A stretch of 64,000 bases of DNA from Pegoplata infirma (Eukaryota; Arthropoda; Insecta; Diptera; Anthomyiidae). The notes beneath the pieces are model-generated. The model was not told where the DNA came from, did not search any database, and saw only the letters and a program-made list of their open reading frames with translations. The position numbers and the translations under genes were made by a program. The DNA lies in NCBI GenBank assembly GCA_963921195.1, contig OY992537.1:209005736-209069735 (forward strand), read 5' to 3'. Shown one piece after another: positions 22,096 to 32,639 of this stretch. Position 1 is the stretch's first letter; every line of letters begins with the position of its first letter.

Positions 22096-22707
22096 ATGAA
22101 AAAGAGTTTATTCTGATTCGAGGCCTTTTCATGTTCCCCATTATGAATTAACATAACAAGTACTTATGATAACTCTACTTTCTTTATTAGGATATTCTCC
22201 CATTAAATACTCATAGAGTTTCTTGCTTTCAAAAATTTTGGCAAATTAAAACACACTTGGTAACCCTCTTGATACGAGAGAATTTGTTTTCTATAACAGA
22301 AGGCAAAAACAAAAACTGTATTTAACAACTACCGACGGTAGTATATGCAGTAACCAAAAAAACTTGCTTTCAAATTATATTTGGTGTAATGCTGGTGGAA
22401 CTTCGAAAATCATATTTGCTTTCTCACTAAGTTGAGATTATTTAGAGTATGAATATTTGATGTTTGCATGCTAACAGTATTACCTAATTTTCTAAAGAAT
22501 TCTGATGATGGGGGAATTGGAACACCCCCGAAACGATCGTCAATTCATTCCTGAAAATTGCCAAAATTTTTGAAAGCAAGAAACTCTATGAGTATTTAAT
22601 GGGAGAATATCCTAATAAAGAAAGTAGAGTTATCATAAGTACTTGTTATGTTAATTCATAATGGGGAACATGAAAAGGCCTCGAATCAGAATAAACTCTT
22701 TTTCATT
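22096..22707. mobile_element. Inverted-terminal Penelope-like remnant around a hammerhead
   Basis: The arms 22096-22244 and 22558-22707 are almost perfect inverted copies of ~148 bp (TTCTGATTCGAGGCC, TTCATGTTCCCCATTATG, ACTCATAGAGTTTCTTGC). The right arm starts about 17 nt after the cleavage site of the hammerhead at 22497-22546, and the left arm is the inverted copy of that downstream segment. Penelope-like elements are known to carry hammerheads and to have terminal repeats in direct or inverted arrangement. No reverse transcriptase or GIY-YIG coding remains. The family assignment is inference; the inverted repeat is seen. Confidence 0.65.
22497..22546 (+). ncRNA. Type I hammerhead ribozyme
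   Basis: In order: stem I strand GAATT (22497-22501), core CTGATGA (22502-22508), stem II GGGGG...CCCCC closing a 10-nt loop (22510-22529), core GAAA (22530-22533), and stem III A-C/G-U with loop GATC. The canonical triplet GTC gives predicted cleavage after 22541, and stem I closes with AATTC (22542-22546), fully complementary to GAATT. All universally conserved core bases are present. The base after CTGATGA is an extra or unpaired T. The open end is on stem I, so it is type I, the class found in Penelope-like elements and animal retrozymes. Confidence 0.85.
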
Positions 22708-22744
22708 GCACAATTAAAAGGTCGAATAAATAACTAATTTTTAT

Positions 22745-24540
22745 TATTTAATAAAAATTAAAACACACTTGGTTTTCCAAAAATCTTAAGTTTTTATCGA
22801 AAGGCCCCACAGGTTCAAATGATCGGATTCGACTTAAATTAATTAAGTGGAAAAAATATTGAGATTTAACAAAAAAAAAAAATTTGGACGTTGGTAAGCC
22901 GCCATTTTTTGCAAATTTCGAATTATATCTCAAAACCCGCTTGACCAATTTTTTTTATATTCACATTTTTTGCTTATAAGCATAGCAAGACGTATTTTTT
23001 AATTTTCAAATATCTAAAACTTTGATCGCCGCACTGTGGCGCCTTTTCCCTAAAAGCGTTGCAAAAATCCAAAAATTGACAGAAGAATTTGATAAAATGA
23101 ATGATTACATCTGATAGAAAACTAATCCCTAATTAAGAATCCAAAAACATTTTTGAAGTCGGATGAAAATTATGAATTATAGAGCCACCCAAATTTGGCA
23201 ATTTTTCAGTCTGCAGAAAAAAGTTAAAACTTAAAAAAAATATATCATCCTTTTAATTGAATTTCAGGCAAACTATACAACCGATCATTATTTTTTTGGT
23301 GTCGTTTGAAAGGTATATTAATTAAAATGAAACGATATAAAAAAAGGGTTATTTGGTCGAATACTTTGTTTTTAGGCGCAGTTTTGCAAACACACCATAT
23401 TTCGGTCTTTTTTTACATTTGATAGAATGGAACTAAAAAAGTGACGGTTTGTGACGGGAACTATTAGACAGAGGATGTTTAGTATTTAATACTCTAACTT
23501 ATTCAACAAAAATTGGGTGCCCGTACTTGCCCGTGTACATGAAAAAACAAAGAAACTGTAATAACTTTTACTACGAAAAGGAGATATTTTTAAAATATCC
23601 TTACAGATTTTGGGCAGTTTTGAGATCCACTGGAATTTTTCACCAAGCTTAGTAGATGTATTGGTCTTTAATTTATTAATTCGTTTTTTTTTTTTGCTTT
23701 TTTATGTGCTTATAACGCCCCCTAGGGGAATTTTTTTTTTCTATAAGAAACAACTTTGACAAGCTGTAACCCCTGAACGAATTAAGATTTTTTAAAAGTT
23801 AAAATTTTTTATTTTTAATAAAACAAAGTTAAACATAAAAATTGCGAAAAACGTATGTGTCATCTCGGAATTTTTAAGAATTTTTTAAATAGACAAAGGA
23901 AGAAATTTTTAAATGTACAAAAAAATAAACAAACGTTATCTAACATGATTTTTAAAAAGTTTTTAATTAAAAAAGTCACATTTTTTTAACCTATTGAATG
24001 ATCTGTTAAAAATGAACCTACAGCTAATTACAAAAAAATTAAATTAGTGTTTTGAATTCTCATTGAGTTAATAGTTCTTTCTTTATATATTTGAAAGTTT
24101 CTAATCATCTTTTTAAAATTTGCCTATGTCTTCAAGACATAAATATACTTGGTTAGTTTAAAAGGTAAAACTTTTTTTAAATATATAAATTTTAAGTAAA
24201 CTTTTACTTGACACAATTAAAAAATTATTTTAAAAAAAACAAAAAAATTTCAAGTAAAATTTTAGTTTTGTAAATTGAAAATTTACTCAAATTTGTTGGT
24301 AAACATTTATTAAATTTCAAATATCAAATGGTTTTCTGGTGCAAAATTGAGTAATATTTTACTCAATACCGTTAAAAATTTCCTTAATTTTTTTTATTAT
24401 TTTTTCTCTGTCATATTACAGAGGTATTTTTTCGAGACTTTTAATATGAATTGTGATTATTGTTGCGCTAAGTCTAATCGGCAAGTTAAAAACGCTTAGC
24501 GAGAATATCAGCGTGCGGATTGACTCAAGAGTTACATTTT
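22745..24540. other. Interior of the hAT element, unrecognised
   Basis: Old 'GATATCTCAAAACC' repeat text at 22745-23035, then single-copy AT-rich sequence without a credible frame. Any transposase that once lay here is not recognisable by eye. Confidence 0.5.
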
Positions 24541-24544
24541 AAAT

Positions 24545-25035
24545 GATTTTTAGATTTACAATTTACAACAAAAGAGGTCAAAAGGTGTCACTGTGCACAG
24601 TGCCGAAGCGGGCCTATTACAATGCGGATGCGCTTTTCTTGAAGCTAAAGGAGATATAATTCAAGTGCGTTTTAAACATTAAAAATGTCTTGATAACTTT
24701 AAAACTTATGATTTTTGCAACGAAAAAAAGTCAAGACGAGGCACTGTGCTGCAGTGGGCCAATGGCCATGGTGGTTACTTATTTTTAAGCTGAAGGGGTT
24801 TCTTTTAAATGCTTTATAAATCTTGATAATATCTATATTACTTAAAAATGTATAATGCTTACAACGAAAAAAGTCAAAATACGACACTGTGCACAGTGCC
24901 GCGGCTGACCTATTACCTTGCGGCTCATAAATTTTGAAGCTAGGGGAGTCTTCTTTTGAATGCTTTTTAAATTTTTAAAACATCTTCATTAGTTCAAAAG
25001 TTATGATTTTTGCAACGAAAAAAGTCAAAAAAAAA
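24545..25035 (+). repeat. Three-copy ~165-190-bp tandem repeat
   Basis: Each copy has (A)CAACxAAAxxxGTCAAAA, CACTGTGC-CAGTG(CCG), a GGCCTATTAC-like phrase, GAAGCTxAxGG(AG) and AATGCTTTxTAAAT. Copies start near 24570, 24718 and 24860, with a partial one at 25010. CACTGTGCACAGTG is a palindrome in copies 1 and 3. Confidence 0.8.
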
Positions 25036-25084
25036 ACCGCTACGGGTTAACATAATTCGATTGGCCTCAAATTTGTACCCCAAA

Positions 25085-25285
25085 TATAAATATATTGTGC
25101 TCGATTCGGGAGCACTATTTCACTATTCACCTAATTTTTAAAAATTTGATATCCTTTCGAATTTTAAGATTTTTAAATTTTTATCATGTAATTATTGAAA
25201 ACAATAAAATTCGAAAGAATAAAATTTTTTTTAAAAATTAGGTGAATGGTGAAAAAGTACTCCCAAATCGAGCACTTTATATGTT
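25085..25285. repeat. Palindrome around TCGAATTTTA
   Basis: TGTGCTCGATTCGGGAGCAC-type text on the left and TACTCCCAAATCGAGCAC on the right bracket inverted ATTCACCTAATTTTTAAAAA arms. A diverged left half recurs at 44090-44165, so this is a dispersed family. Confidence 0.75.
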
Positions 25286-25894
25286 AAAAATATTAATTTT
25301 TGTATTTTCACAATTTGGAAATTTAAATTTTAAAAGATTTTTTTTAATAACTCTATTGCAATTACATTTTTTTAACAATTCGATTAATCGATAATCGCGA
25401 TTAACGGCGATTTTTTTTAATCGTAATCGCGATTATGAGATATCTCGATTATTTGCAAACTCTAATTTGTACTTGTCCTAGGATGTTATTATTGATAGCA
25501 AATGAAAGAGGAAGATCTCCCCTAATTTTCCTATTTTATTATTTTAACATATCAGAAAAAAGGAGGTAAGTTACGTCCTTTAAAAATATATCCTTTATTA
25601 TCATTCAAAATTTTCAACAAAATATTTTGATAAAGTTTTCAAATGACTTTATTTATATCCTTTTATGCTGATATGATAAAATAGTAAAAAGGAAAAATTA
25701 GTGGAGATGCTCCTCTTTCATTTGCCGTCACCTGTGTCAATTTAGGACAAGTAAAAATATTTCAAAAATATTTTACAAAATGGATCCTTTAAAACTTTTA
25801 AGTCATTTTAAAAGGAAACAGGATCATGTAAATGCAGTTTTACTGCATTTGATCTCTACTTTCAGACGTGTACCATCCTGTTCATGTTTAATAT

Positions 25895-26170
25895 TGGCTG
25901 TTAGAGGGTATAAATAAGTTTGCCATTCCGTTTGTAACTCATCGAAATATCGGTCTAAGTAGTACATTTATATTCTGAATCAGTGAACAATTCTAAGTTA
26001 ACCGTATGTCCGTCTGTCCGCCTGTCTGTTAAAATGACAATTACCGCCAAATTATTACACAGTTATGACTTAAACTTAACAAATTTAATTGTTGTTGCAC
26101 CTAGCGGTTTGGTATTGCATTTGAGCAAAATCTGTTCAGCGGTTCAGAACTTATAAACGAAAGTAGTGAT
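25895..26170 (+). mobile_element. Helentron-like element fragment
   Basis: GAGGGTATAAATAAGTTTGCC, CATTCCGTTTGTAACTCATC, GAAATATCGGTCTAAG, TGTCCGTCTGTCCGCC and TTTGAGCAAAATCTGTTCAG in the order seen in other copies (e.g. 57905-58085). The 3' part is missing. Confidence 0.6.
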
Positions 26171-26171
26171 A

Positions 26172-26545
26172 AAATGGAGTGAAACTGAATTTACTGTTTT
26201 TCGTTTTGTGATCCTGTTTCCTTTTAAAATGACTTCAAAGTTTAATAGGATACATTTTGTAAAATATTTGTACTGGTTCTAGGATAACAGTGGTGACAGC
26301 AAATAAAAGAGGAGGATCTCCCCTTATTTTTCCATTTTTCAATTTTGCAATATCAGGATAAAAGGATGTAAATAAAGTCATTTGAAAACTTTATCGAAAT
26401 ATTTTGTTGAAAATTTTGAATGATATTGAAGGTTACGTTTCTGAAAGTACGTAACTTACCTCCTTATTCCGATATCTAAAAATAATAATATATTAATATT
26501 AGGGGATATCCTCCTCTTTCATTTGCTATCACTAGTTGAATCCTA
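26172..26545 (+). mobile_element. Partial copy of the CTAGGATAACAG foldback
   Basis: It matches 33300-33680: GTGATCCTGTTTCCTTTTAAA, AAATATTTGTACTGGTTCTAGG, GCAAATAAAAGAGGAGGATC, CCAxxTTT-AATTTTGCxATATCAGGA and CCTCCTCTTTCATTTGCTAT. It keeps both inner arms but lacks the outer ends. Confidence 0.75.
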
Positions 26546-26559
26546 GGTTGGTTTTTTGT

Positions 26560-27104
26560 TTTTTTCTTTTTTTGACTAGATTAGAGTACGATTAGAGTAT
26601 TATTCTAGTTCAAGGTCTAAAAATTCTATTTATGATATTCTCATAATATCATATAGTTTATTAAGTTATTTCTTCACACTTCCATTTCTTTGTCCTCGTC
26701 TGCTAGATTTCTTTCATCACGAGATGTTATGTTTTAAAAACAAAGAGTAGTACATAAAACATGTTCATATGTATATTGCCTGCCATACAATAAGATTTGT
26801 TTAGTAAGTTGCTTTTTTTATATACAAATTTCTTGTTTGTAACTACCATATGATTGTACAATTTGAAACCATTGCAGGATGATGATGATGATGTTGCTCT
26901 TTACCCATTGTATGACCCTGATGGCTTGCCAAGTTTATTTTTTAACATATTTTTTTTTTTCTATATATTTTTATAAAATCTCACAGGCTGTTTTAAACAA
27001 GATTGTAAGTATAAAATGCAGTTTTATAGAGATATTTATTTATATTTTCTTTTTAATTCATACGAATACATGGAGAGAAATGTTCTTCTAAACAAAAAAA
27101 TTAA
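26560..27104. other. No recognised gene
   Basis: Moderately complex AT-rich sequence without repeat matches inside the window. The 70-codon frame at 26879 starts with five Met from a GAT/ATG run and is Phe/Ile-rich; no domain was recognised and I do not call it a gene. Confidence 0.5.
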
Positions 27105-27915
27105 ATTTTTTTTCGAATTATGAAATGTTTCTTAAATTAAGACCATGACTGTTTTGTTTTAAACTAAAATTTCGTTAGAATTATGAACAATTTCATACAT
27201 TTAATGAAAACATTTCATAACAAGAAATTTTCATAATATGTAGAAAACTTTTTCAACAAACTTATAAAGCTTTAAAGACACACAAGAAAATTTTCATAAA
27301 TTATATGAAAAAACTAATCCCTTACAATTATCTGCCTGAATTTTTATAAATGGGGGTTTTCGTGTCAACTGACACAACTTTTGAAACCGATGTCTTCCGA
27401 TCGGGATGAAATTTGCACCAAGGTTAGTCCTATTGGATAATAGTTCAGACACAAAAAAATGTCAAATTTCGACCCCCTCTAACTCAGAGAGTCCTTTACC
27501 GATCTCGTTGAAAAATTGTGTCTGAACTACTATCCAATAGGACTAACCTTGGTTCAAATTTCATACCGATCGGAAGACATCGGTTTCAAAAGTAGTGTCA
27601 GTTGACACGAAAACCCCCAAATATAAAACATTTTTTTCAGTGTATATATTTATTATTTTTTTCCGAATTTTGAAATGTTTATTAAATTTAGAACATCAGT
27701 GTTGTCTTTTAAACTGAAATTTTGTTTGATTTATTTACAATTTCATACATTTAATGAAAACATTTCATAACAAGAAATTTTCATAATATGTATAAAACTT
27801 TTTCAGCAAACTTGAAAAGCTTTAAAGACACACAAGAAAATTTTCATAAATTTTATGAAAAAACTAATCCTTTACATTTATCTGCCTGAATTTTTATAAA
27901 TATAAAATATTTTTT
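27105..27915 (+). repeat. Two direct copies of a ~280-bp segment
   Basis: Copy 1 (27105-27351) and copy 2 (27650-27915) share GAAATGTTT-TTAAATT, CATTTAATGAAAACATTTC, ATAACAAGAAATTTTCATAA, AAAGACACACAAGAAAATTT and TTATCTGCCTGAATTTTTAT. Copy 1 is cut at its end by the element at 27352-27618. The text resembles the TTCATAA-rich family at 35020-35355. Confidence 0.8.
27348..27622. mobile_element. 267-bp foldback MITE, GGGGGTTTTCGTG ends
   Basis: The element is 27352-27618. Its arms are inverted copies for ~110 bp, beginning GGGGGTTTTCGTGTCAACTG and including CATCTTCCGATCGG-like and CCTATTGGATA phrases. AAAT flanks both sides (27348-27351, 27619-27622), and the host reads ATAAATATAAAA without it at 27896, so a 4-bp duplication is plausible. 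No coding capacity. Confidence 0.82.
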
Positions 27916-28059
27916 TTTCAATGTACATATTTACTTGTTGGTTGGTTGATTTTCCCAAAAAGATATAAAAAAACGAATTTCAAGATTTTATATCTTGTTT
28001 TTCTTACATTAGTTTCATCTTAAGCTTTATGGTAATAGTTTGTCTTTTGATTTTTTTTT
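27916..28059. other. Short AT-rich spacer
   Basis: Nothing recognised between the duplicated segment and the large palindrome. Confidence 0.5.
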
Positions 28060-29823
28060 ATATATGGGCTGTTTCACGTCAACGGGAGACCCCCCCCGCC
28101 CCCAAAATTCTATTGGTCGTAGAGAGTTGTATTATGGCTTAAAATTTAGCCAATGATCTCTACTTTTAAAAGTTGAGTGGCGGAAGTTGAACCCAATGGT
28201 AGGTGAGCCAATATGGCGGCGCGAATCGGGATACCCCGATCGGGATATGCTGGAAACTAATGAAGGAGTTATCGGATTTTTCTGAAATTTGTTATCAGGG
28301 GGTATATTGGGACGCTAATTTCGAATTTTCATTCAGATTTCAAAAATTCAAAATGGCGGATCCAATATGGCGGATGATTTTTTCGAGGTTTTCGCATTCA
28401 AATAAAACTCGGTTCCCGGGTGTATTATGAGTCACTAAACACGATTCTGAATTTAGATTTCCAAAATTCAAAATGGCGGATCCAATATGGCGTTTATTTT
28501 TTTGTTTTATTGTTTCGATTTCCTTGAAACTTGTTATCTGGGGGCTATTTTAAACGCTGATTTCGAATTTTTATTCAGATTTCAAAAATTCAAAATGGCG
28601 GACTCAATATGGCGGATGGTTTTTTTTTAAGTTGTCGCATTCAAATAAAACTCGGTTCTCGGATGTATTATGGGTCACTAAGCACGATTCTGAATTTAGA
28701 TTTCCAAAATTCAAAATGGCGGATCCAATATGACATTATTTTTATTTTTTTTTAATTTCGATTTCCTTGAAACTTGTTATTCCGGGGTTATTTGGGACGC
28801 TGATTCCGAATTTTTATTCAGAGTTCAATAACACCCGGGAGTTTTATGAGTCACTTAGTACGAATCTGACATCAGATTTTCAAAATTCAAAATGGCGGAT
28901 CCAACATGGCTCTTATATTTTTTTAATAACGATTTTTAAATCTGATGTCAGATTCGTACTAAGTGACTCATAAAACTCCCGGGTATCGAGTTTAACTTAA
29001 ATGCAACAATTAAAAAAAAAATCATCTGCCATGTTGGATCCGCCATTTTGAATTTTTGAAATCTGAATAAAAATTCGAAATCAGCGTCCCAAATATCCCC
29101 GGAATAACAAGTTTCAAGGAAATCGAAATTAAAAAAAAATAAAAATAATGTCATATTGGATCCGTCATTTTGAATTTTGGAAATCTAAATTCAGAATCGT
29201 GCTTAGTGACCGATAATACATCCGAGAACCGAGTTTTATTTGAATGCGAAAACTTAAAAAAAAACCATCCGCCATATTGAGTCTGCCATTTTGAATTTTT
29301 GAAATCTGAATAAAAATTCGAAATCAGCGTCTCAAATAGCCCCCAAATAACAAGTTTCAAGGAAATCGAAACAATAAAACAAAAAATAAACGCCATATTG
29401 GATCCGCCATTTTGAATTTTGGAAATCTAAATTCAGAATCGTGTTTAGTGACCCATTATACACCCGGAAACCGAGTTTTGTTTGAATGCGAAAACCTCGA
29501 AAAAATCATCCGCCATATTGGATCCGCCATTTTGAATTTTTGAAATCTGAATGAAAATTCGAAATTAGCGTCCCAATATACCCCCTGATAACAAATTTCA
29601 GAAAAATCCGATAACTCCTTCATTAGTTTCCAGCATATCCCGATCGGGGTATCCCGGTCCGCGCCGCCATATTGGCTCACTTACCATTGGGTTCAACTTC
29701 CGCCACTCAGCTTTCAAAAGTAGAGATCATTGGCTAAATTTTAAGCCATAATACAACTCTCTACGACCAATAGAATTTTGGGGGCGGGGGGGTCTCCCGT
29801 TGACGTGAAACAGCCCATATATA
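28060..29823. mobile_element. 1.76-kb palindrome (foldback) with internal ~240-bp repeats
   Basis: The outer arms read TATGGGCTGTTTCACGTC inward on both strands and stay almost identical for ~800 bp; the centre lies near 28910-28941. Within each arm a ~240-bp unit repeats about two and a half times, marked by CAAAATGGCGGATCCAATA and CGCATTCAAATAAAACTCGG. The frames at 28203-28430 (+) and 29456-29680 (-) encode nearly the same peptide (QKFKMADPIWRMIFSRF in both) only because the arms mirror each other. TATATA flanks both ends, so the target duplication (possibly TA) cannot be fixed. A transcript would fold into a very long hairpin. Confidence 0.9.
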
Positions 29824-30089
29824 TTTTAGTTTTTGATTTGTTGTTAAAATGTTATTTTTCCTTTATACAAGATCCTTTACATTTCCCTCTCTGTTCGTTC
29901 GTCTTTTTTTTCTCAAGCCATTTAGACATTTCAGCACATATAGGAAATTTTTGTATTTAGACATCGGAGTTTAAGACATATAAAATGTAAGTTGTTTTTT
30001 TTTTTTTTTGGTAGAAGTTTATGCAAAAATAATTGTTGAAAATATTGGATGAATAACACTTAAACGTATATAAATTAAAAATTTAAAAA
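29824..30089. other. No recognised feature
   Basis: AT-rich, includes a T-run at ~29996. No gene or transposon end recognised. Confidence 0.5.
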
Positions 30090-30915
30090 AATTCTGTTTA
30101 AATTTTTTTATTAATAAAAAAAGGTTTTCGAGATATCGCTATTTGAAATTTGCAAACATGGCGGTTTTATTACTACGTTCAAATTTTTTTTTTTTTAAAA
30201 ATTTCAATATTTCTTATCTTTGAACCTTTCAAAAGGCAATCTTTCATTTTAACTTAATCTAAACCAAATCCGATCATTTTTACTTGTGGCGCCATTTTGA
30301 TAAAAATTTTTGATTTTTGGAAAATTTCCACAAAAATTTTAGATTTTTAAAAAATGAAAAAGTAAAATATCTAGCAATACATTTTTTTTCATTAATTTTA
30401 GCATGATTAATATGAATATCAAAAAAAATTTAAATCTATCTAGCGGTTTTTGAGATATCGACACTAGAAATTTGTAGTTTTTTCAAAAATGCGGTTTTTC
30501 TCAACTTTAAGAATTTTTTTACAAAATCCCAAAATTTGTTTCCATTGACTTTTTCATAGAGCTTGCATTTTATTTTAATTTGAGCCAAATCAGATCATTT
30601 TAACCCAATGCGACCTTCGACCAAAGTTTATAGTCTTTGAGATAAAAATTAAAAAAAAAAACAAATCTTTGATCTCAAGCTCTCTGAAAATGTCAAAGAA
30701 AATAAATTTCGCTATTTAAAAAAAAAAAAATCACGTAGTCAATTTCAAATAGCGAGATCTCGAAAACCGTTTGACCGATTTTTTTTTAACATTCATGTTC
30801 ATCGCATCAAAATTTATAAATATGATGTGTCGCAAGACATATTTTTTTATTTTTGTAATTTTAAAAATCCAAAACTGATCGCCGGGCTCCACAGGTTAAT
30901 TTAATACGATTGGCC
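30090..30915. repeat. Divergent repeat array, GAGATATCGCTATTTGAAA type
   Basis: Phrases of the kind TTTTCGAGATATCGCTATTTG, GAGCCAAATCxGATCATTTT and AAAATCTAAAACTTTGATC recur at ~30125, 30290, 30450, 30590, 30745 and 30880, about every 150-170 bases in mixed orientation. The same family is at 20281-20680, 21780-22095, 22745-23035 and 39840-40020. Confidence 0.6.
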
Positions 30916-31371
30916 TTAAATTTTTAACACATAATTTTTAGGTCAAGTAAAATAAAAATTTGCCTGGACACTTTTAAAAATCAAAATCACTTGGGGAAAA
31001 ATGTCACTCTTTACACCCCTCTCCAAGCAAGTTTAGGTTGTATTAAAATGTCGACAAAGTCGGCTAATGGTCCTCTTTATTTTGAAGTTTAAAAATCGTA
31101 AACACGAAAATCCTAGCAGATACTGCTTTCGAATTATTGACAAATAATTACACAGTTCGACAACGAAAACCTCCCAGCGAAATATACAACTGATTCTAAT
31201 AGCTTTTGCTCTCCTAAATCCAAATCTGTCATTTAATTTTTTTTTTAGCACGTAACGTTTTTAAAATATTCGCTGTTAAAATGTTAAAAAATCAATCATT
31301 TTCCACATTTGGGACCATTGTTATGTTGCTGCCAACAAATAGGACCTGATTTTATATAAATTGGATCACAA
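30916..31371. other. No recognised gene
   Basis: Slightly higher complexity than its surroundings. The 72-codon minus-strand frame at 31033-31251 has no recognisable domain and no supporting signals. Confidence 0.5.
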
Positions 31372-32239
31372 AACAAGTAGAAAAGTTAAATTCGACTTGG
31401 CCGAATCTATGAATACCCTCCACAATGCCCATTTTAAGTGATAATAAATTTTCTAACGGGAAAAAACTAACAGTTTTGAGTAGAAATATTTTATTTTGTT
31501 TAAAATTTTTTTTTTTAGTAATTTTTGAAAAAAAAAATAGTTTGCTAATTTTTTTTTGAGTGTAAATTTTTTTTGGAGTGTAAAATTTTTTTCGAGTGTA
31601 AAATTTTTTTCGATTGTATTTTTTTTTTTTTTGTTTTGGTATAAAAATATTTTTGAGTGACAAAAATACGTTGTAAAATATTTTTGTGACTTACCAATGT
31701 TTTTAAAACAGGTTTAACGGGTTTTCAACACATGAATTTTAGGTGAAGCTAATCTGAAATTCACGGTTTTGCTAATAACTTTTGAACCACTGGACCGATT
31801 TGGCTGAAATTCAATACGAACGAGGCTGGAGGAACGCAAAATATATATGCCAAGCTTCAGCATCCTCAGAATAGCTTTTCGAAAGTTATAGTGCTTTTTA
31901 TTTCAAAAATTGACGAAAAACCCTTGCCGAAATTCAGTCTTTTGCTCATAACTTTTGAACCACTGGACCGATTTCGCTGGACTGCAATACCAACCTAACC
32001 AGGTAAATGCCCAACATATATGCCAAACTTCAGGAGCCTCCATTAAGTCTTTCAAAAGTTAGCGTGTTTTCAACAGACATACAGACAGACAGACGGACAT
32101 ACGGACGGACATCGCTAGATCGTCTTAAAATCGATCAAGGATCATGAATATATATACTTTATGGGGTCCTAGACCAATATTTCGAGGTGTTACAAACACT
32201 TATATATACCCTCTATCACTAGAGTGGAGGGTATAAAAA
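31372..32239 (+). mobile_element. Helentron-like element, uninterrupted reference copy
   Basis: It reads ACAAGTAGAAAAGTTAAATT, CGACTTGGCCGAATCTATG, AATACCCTCCACAATGCCC, repeated TTTTTTTGAGTGTAAA phrases, two CATAACTTTTGAACCACTGG segments, a GACA/GACG block (~32075-32108), CATCGCTAGATCGTCTTAAA and a terminal hairpin built from CCCTCTATCACTAGAGTGGAGGG (split here as CCCTC...GAGGG). This is the best template for the copies at 2363-4705 and 50484-51890. The 103-codon frame across its left end is spurious. Confidence 0.8.
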
Positions 32240-32467
32240 GTCAAATTTCATAAATTTAAAAACATGTTTAGCAAATTTTGAAATTTTGCCAAATTTTCCA
32301 AAGCTATCTTGCTTTTTTCGGTAAAAAACTTAAAGTTTAGCCAAATTTTACTTTGTTTTGCTTTTTTCAGAACGAAAGGAAATATGAAGATAACACAAAT
32401 CACGCAAACTTACTCTAAAAAATCAAGTGAGTAAAATTGAGTTCAGTTACACATGTGCCCATCTCTA
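32240..32467 (+). mobile_element. Truncated hAT MITE of the TAGAGATGG family
   Basis: AACGAAAGGAAATATGAAGA, AATCACGCAAACTTACTC, AAGTGAGTAAAATTGAGTTC and the terminus CCCATCTCTA correspond to 62095-62381. Its left part is replaced by the Helentron-like copy ending at 32239. Confidence 0.7.
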
Positions 32468-32639
32468 ATTCAAACCAAAGAAGCTGTAAATTTGGTAAAT
32501 GAGTGTATTACTTAAGTACAAAAAGGTGTTTTTACATTTTGGAGAGTATAAAAGATTCAGCACAAAAGAATTCAACACTCTTACTTGTTTTAACACATTT
32601 GCAAATCAATTTTATGTCAGAAGATTAGACTTGGTGAAA

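Larger units (their letters stand above)
21619..25472. mobile_element. 3.8-kb hAT-type element with 8-bp target duplication
   Basis: The element is 21627-25464. The termini are TAGAGTTTGCAAA at the left and TTTGCAAACTCTA at the right, followed inward by runs of CGATTA/TAATCGCGATTA on both sides. ATTTGTAC is exactly duplicated (21619-21626, 25465-25472), and the duplicated site matches the uninterrupted host text AATATTTGTACTxGTTCTAGG at 26262. TAG...CTA ends with 8-bp duplications are typical of hAT. No transposase frame survives. The interior holds a Penelope-like remnant with a ribozyme, a three-copy tandem repeat and a palindrome. Confidence 0.9.
20684..25892. mobile_element. Foldback host element split by later insertions
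   Basis: The left part 20684-20864 (CACCGTCCGACA, CACGAACTGGATAA, AAAACTGCATTTACAG, CTGTTTCCATTTAAAAGGA) and right part 25473-25892 (TTGTCCTAGGA, GCAAATGAAAGAGGAAGATC, then inverted versions of the left phrases) join into the same element seen intact at 33238-33862. Two elements sit between: a minisatellite-bearing one (20866-21618) and a hAT element (21627-25464). A third, partial copy is at 26172-26545. Confidence 0.78.

Noticed and set aside
26879..27091. 70-aa protein starting with five methionines
   Set aside because: Starts in an ATG simple repeat, low complexity, no domain.
28203..29680. Pair of near-identical 75-aa proteins on opposite strands
   Set aside because: They are the two arms of a palindrome read in mirror frames; the internal repeats also reproduce the same peptide.
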